Below are positions 60,930-64,000 of a DNA stretch of 64,000 bases, piece by piece. Position 1 is the stretch's first letter, and every line of letters starts with the position of its first letter. Below the pieces are notes generated by a model that saw only the letters and a list, made by a program, of their open reading frames with translations, had not been told where the DNA came from and searched no databases. The stretch spans positions 6,954,001 to 7,018,000 of the forward strand of contig NC_051106.1 of the NCBI RefSeq assembly GCF_901709675.1. Reading direction: 5' to 3'. The DNA comes from Syngnathus acus. Its lineage: Eukaryota > Chordata > Actinopteri > Syngnathiformes > Syngnathidae. Position numbers and translations under genes: made by a program.

Positions 60930-63900
60930 ACACACACACACACACACACTCGCACAGCCTGGCGACAAGAAGCGATTGTGACAGAGGCCAGGATGAGGGC
61001 CGACGGTCTCCTCTGGTATGTTTGGAGGACTTGTGTGTTGTGTTGTGCTGTGTGTGTGTGTTACACTTATAATTAGGACTCTCCGAGTTGAAAAAATCTA
61101 ATTGCGATACTCACCCCCCCCCCCCATATTACAATTACAATTTAATATAAATTGTTTCAAGGTAATCTGTATTACAATAAACAATATTGGCTTGTGATAC
61201 ATAAATGTTTTTGTCTTTTACGTTAGGCTTATGCTAAATTAAAAGCAAATAAACTATGTTAATTTTTTTTTTTTTTTAATAGTCGTTTTCAAGTTCTTGA
61301 GCTACTGCTGTATCGTGGGAATTATCGCTAGCAAAATATTTCCATAATTTTGTTATTTTTTTCCTTATCCTCACATCGATTCCGATAGCCGCAATGTCCA
61401 CTCTTTATTAGCTGGCTAGCGCCATCTTTTATAAGGCGATGAAGCACTAGGACAAATCGTCCGTCCTTTGCCTCACGTCACCTCTGCCAGACTAAAGGAC
61501 GCCGGCTTTCAGTGTTTGTCTCCCAAGAAGAAGAAATGACTCACACACAGAGGACAGACTGAACATTTCTCATTTTAAGACACTTCCACGCCTTGAATAT
61601 TTATTCTTCTTTATCAGCTCTCGGGAAACTTAATCGTAGCTTCTTCCGGGAGAATCTAATAACATCCAATACGAGTGTTGGATCATATTCTGCCTTAACG
61701 GAGCTTTCTTGGTATTTGGAAAGACATGTTTGGCTTTTGTGTTGAATCTCTGAGAAGTTTTGTTTTGCTCTCGGTCTGGTTGAATATTATTTTGGATTGT
61801 GAGGCACGAACCAGGAAATACACTGGTCCATACGGAATCAAAGATTTGCTATTCATCTTGAAATTTCCAGCCCAATATCCCAACAACAAAGCTTACACCT
61901 ATAGTAAAATCCGTTTATCAGACACAAATGTGATCAGAATATTAAAGCACACAAATACATTTTAAGTTATGGCCAGAACATAAAACATTCCTTTGACCAA
62001 TATTCCATTATAGGCTAGCGTTTTGTTGCTCGCAGATACGTTTGAAACGTCAAAGCGGTGACAACAAACAAGGCCGCGCGCCGCTTTGTGCCTCAAATGA
62101 CCTGCATAGTCCAACAATAAAAATGGAAATGTATAAGGACGATTCCACCCCGCCAAGTGGACGCCGCTGGTGTGCATAATGCGATGCGTCACCCTGTCAC
62201 TTCTTGCAAGGACGTTTTTAATAATTAATCTGGGTTGCCATCAAATTTTGTAAACAAATCTGCGCAGAATATCGTGACGCGTTTATTTGAGGATACAATA
62301 AAATTAATATTGGGGCAAAATATCACAATTGCAGTGTCACCATTTTTCACATGATTTCCTCCGGTGACAAGTTTGAGTTCTGTTCCGTATTCATATGCAA
62401 TTAATCCAATTAATTTGAATTAATTTTGCCGTCACAGAAACAAAAACACTTTTGGTGCAAGTGTCAAAAGTGCTTGACAAAACATTTTAGTTTGATTAAT
62501 TGCAAAGGATGAACTTGCCAACCTTTTGTGGGGTAAATGAAACTAGTACACATCGTTATGCACAAATTTCAACCAAGGATTGTCTGAGCAACCCAAATTA
62601 ATGATGTAATGGGCAAGGAACACACACCTGCTCTTTTTTTGTGTGTCAGGCTGACCGTCCTTTTCTCATTTGTCCTTCAGAGTACCGCCGCCCTTTTAAA
62701 TAATGATCAAGGCTGTAAAGTTTAGCACAGTGAACCTTCTTGTATTTCTATTCAACCAACAGTCCTTTAGTCAGGACTCGAACCTACCTTTGTTGCAGGA
62801 ATACGTTTCAGATCCACCATAAGTAGGTGAATACTTGAAATATTAAGAAAAAAATTGTTTTTAAATGAAGATTTTGGAGATGACTTAAGATATATAGTTG
62901 GAGATAAAGCACGGTCCAATGGCACGATACCATTAATCCTAATTAGCCAAGAAAATGATGGCAGGAGACTGATGAAAATTTAAAAAAAATAAAATAAGTA
63001 AAAATAATTAAATAAGAGACAGTTTCAAATATTTTTTTATTTCCGTGCTGCCGAGAGACGGATGATCTTCTATCGTAGGCCGGACAGTGTAAAAGCATTC
63101 CAGAGGACGCTTCGCTCGGAACGGGAAGCCGAGGAATCTAAAAGACGGGAGCCCAAGGAAAGCCATTAAAGATTGACTTTTGATTGAGGTGTCCTCAAAT
63201 CTGATTGAATAAAAAACAAAAATAGAATTGCCGGACACACTGAAAAGGCAAATTTACTCCGAACGACTTGATGTAATGCTTTTAGGCTTGATTGGCTAAT
63301 GCTTGCGGCGGGCAAGTCAAGACCAGACATTTTTATTTTTAAATTAAATTACAATTATTAAATGTGTAGCTCGGTAATCAAATAAGACACCACATGTGTA
63401 CTGGAAGTCAAATCTGACCTCAGTTCCGCATTTTAGCAGTCAGTCATATCTGCCTTCAAGTGCATGAACGTTTTTACCAAAGTGTTACAGACTTCCATGT
63501 TTAACTCATTCGCTGCCAAGGACGTCAAAGATCCATTTGAACTTTGCCGGCAGCGAATGAGTTAAGCGGCTAAAAAGACGAGATGCTACTTGTCAGCAGG
63601 AAGTTATAACTACACTGAAAACCGAAGTGACAGCTGTCTGTCTTTCCTTCCCCCGAAATGCTCAATTAACCCTTCTCAACCGCCGACGTCCATTGGCACC
63701 CGCATGGCGAGGACGCGAGGCACGATGCATCTCCGATAATGAGGCTCCATGAAACGCTGGCACGTTCCCCCGCATCTCTAGAGATCTATTGTGCCGGGAA
63801 AAAGACCCCGGCGGCTGTGGAAACTAATGAGCGCTTTAAGGCGTTTTTAACATGAAGGTGTGCGAGACGATCTGGATTTGAGGCAAGCTACGGCTACATC

Positions 63901-64000
63901 ATAAAGCAAAATGTTGCCTCAAACTCTAATGCATTCAAATGTATTCTATTTAGTGAAAAGCACAAACGAAAAGAGAAGTTTTGATTCTCGGCTTGTTCGC
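60930..64000. other. Region upstream of tunar, no gene recognised
   Basis: A CA repeat (60930-60948) and a C12 run (61114-61125) are followed by about 3 kb of A/T-rich sequence with TAAT words and no recognisable exon. A 65-bp hairpin element lies at 63501-63565. The tunar promoter and first exon may lie here or just upstream of 60.85 kb. Confidence 0.45.
63501..63565. mobile_element. 65-bp hairpin element (MITE-like)
   Basis: The arms TTAACTCATTCGCTGCC (63501-63517) and its exact reverse complement (63549-63565) enclose 31 bases. Elements with this AACTCATTCRCTGCC head are scattered through many fish genomes, as I remember. No clear target duplication is seen. Confidence 0.7.

Overview
The window is vertebrate nuclear DNA, almost certainly from a ray-finned (teleost) fish. 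It has short GT-AG introns, many microsatellites and degenerate transposons, and orthologues of well-known vertebrate genes. The run id3 - e2f2 - asap3 matches the order on human 1p36. The species cannot be named from the sequence.

Layout. (1) 1-2.14 kb: the last coding exon of msra (+) with part of the preceding intron. (2) 2.14-14.7 kb: about 12.5 kb without a recognisable coding exon, ending in the id3 promoter. (3) 14.9-16.7 kb: id3 (+), with two sites fitting the SMAD1/5-SMAD4 BMP-response pattern, one about 1.1 kb upstream and one in its last intron. (4) 17.0-18.9 kb: spacer with three CTCF-like motifs and a complete hAT-type MITE. (5) 18.9-25.4 kb: e2f2 (+), seven coding exons, E2F sites in its own promoter and an AT-AC (U12-type) intron. 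(6) 27.7-41.5 kb: asap3 (+), 26 coding exons coding for BAR, PH, ArfGAP, ankyrin and a C-terminal SH3 domain. (7) 44.1-44.8 kb: trnp1 (-), one coding exon. (8) 45.6-48.5 kb: klhdc1 (+), 12 coding exons, convergent with (9) 48.8-49.9 kb: cys1/cystin-1 (-), three coding exons. (10) 51.2-51.5 kb: a possible promoter and first exon of a small unrecognised single-pass membrane protein (+). (11) 57.3-60.7 kb: tunar (-), the conserved 'lncRNA' that codes for a 48-residue membrane micropeptide. An upstream exon is visible and, when spliced, keeps the reading frame open and could add 23 residues at the N-terminus. The flanks of tunar, 52-57 kb and 61-64 kb, are largely non-coding.

The genes do not form an operon-like system. 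Themes that recur are proliferation versus differentiation (ID3, E2F2, TRNP1, TUNAR), Arf and cytoskeleton control (ASAP3), C-degron recognition by a CUL2 ligase (KLHDC1) and the primary cilium (cystin-1). The most interesting signals are the possible N-terminal extension of the TUNAR peptide, the paired BMP-response elements at id3, the RFX X-box palindrome upstream of tunar, the CTCF-like motif series, the SH3 domain kept in ASAP3 and the AT-AC intron of e2f2. Exon boundaries were worked out by hand from splice consensus and frame continuity. Human protein comparisons are from memory, not from a search.
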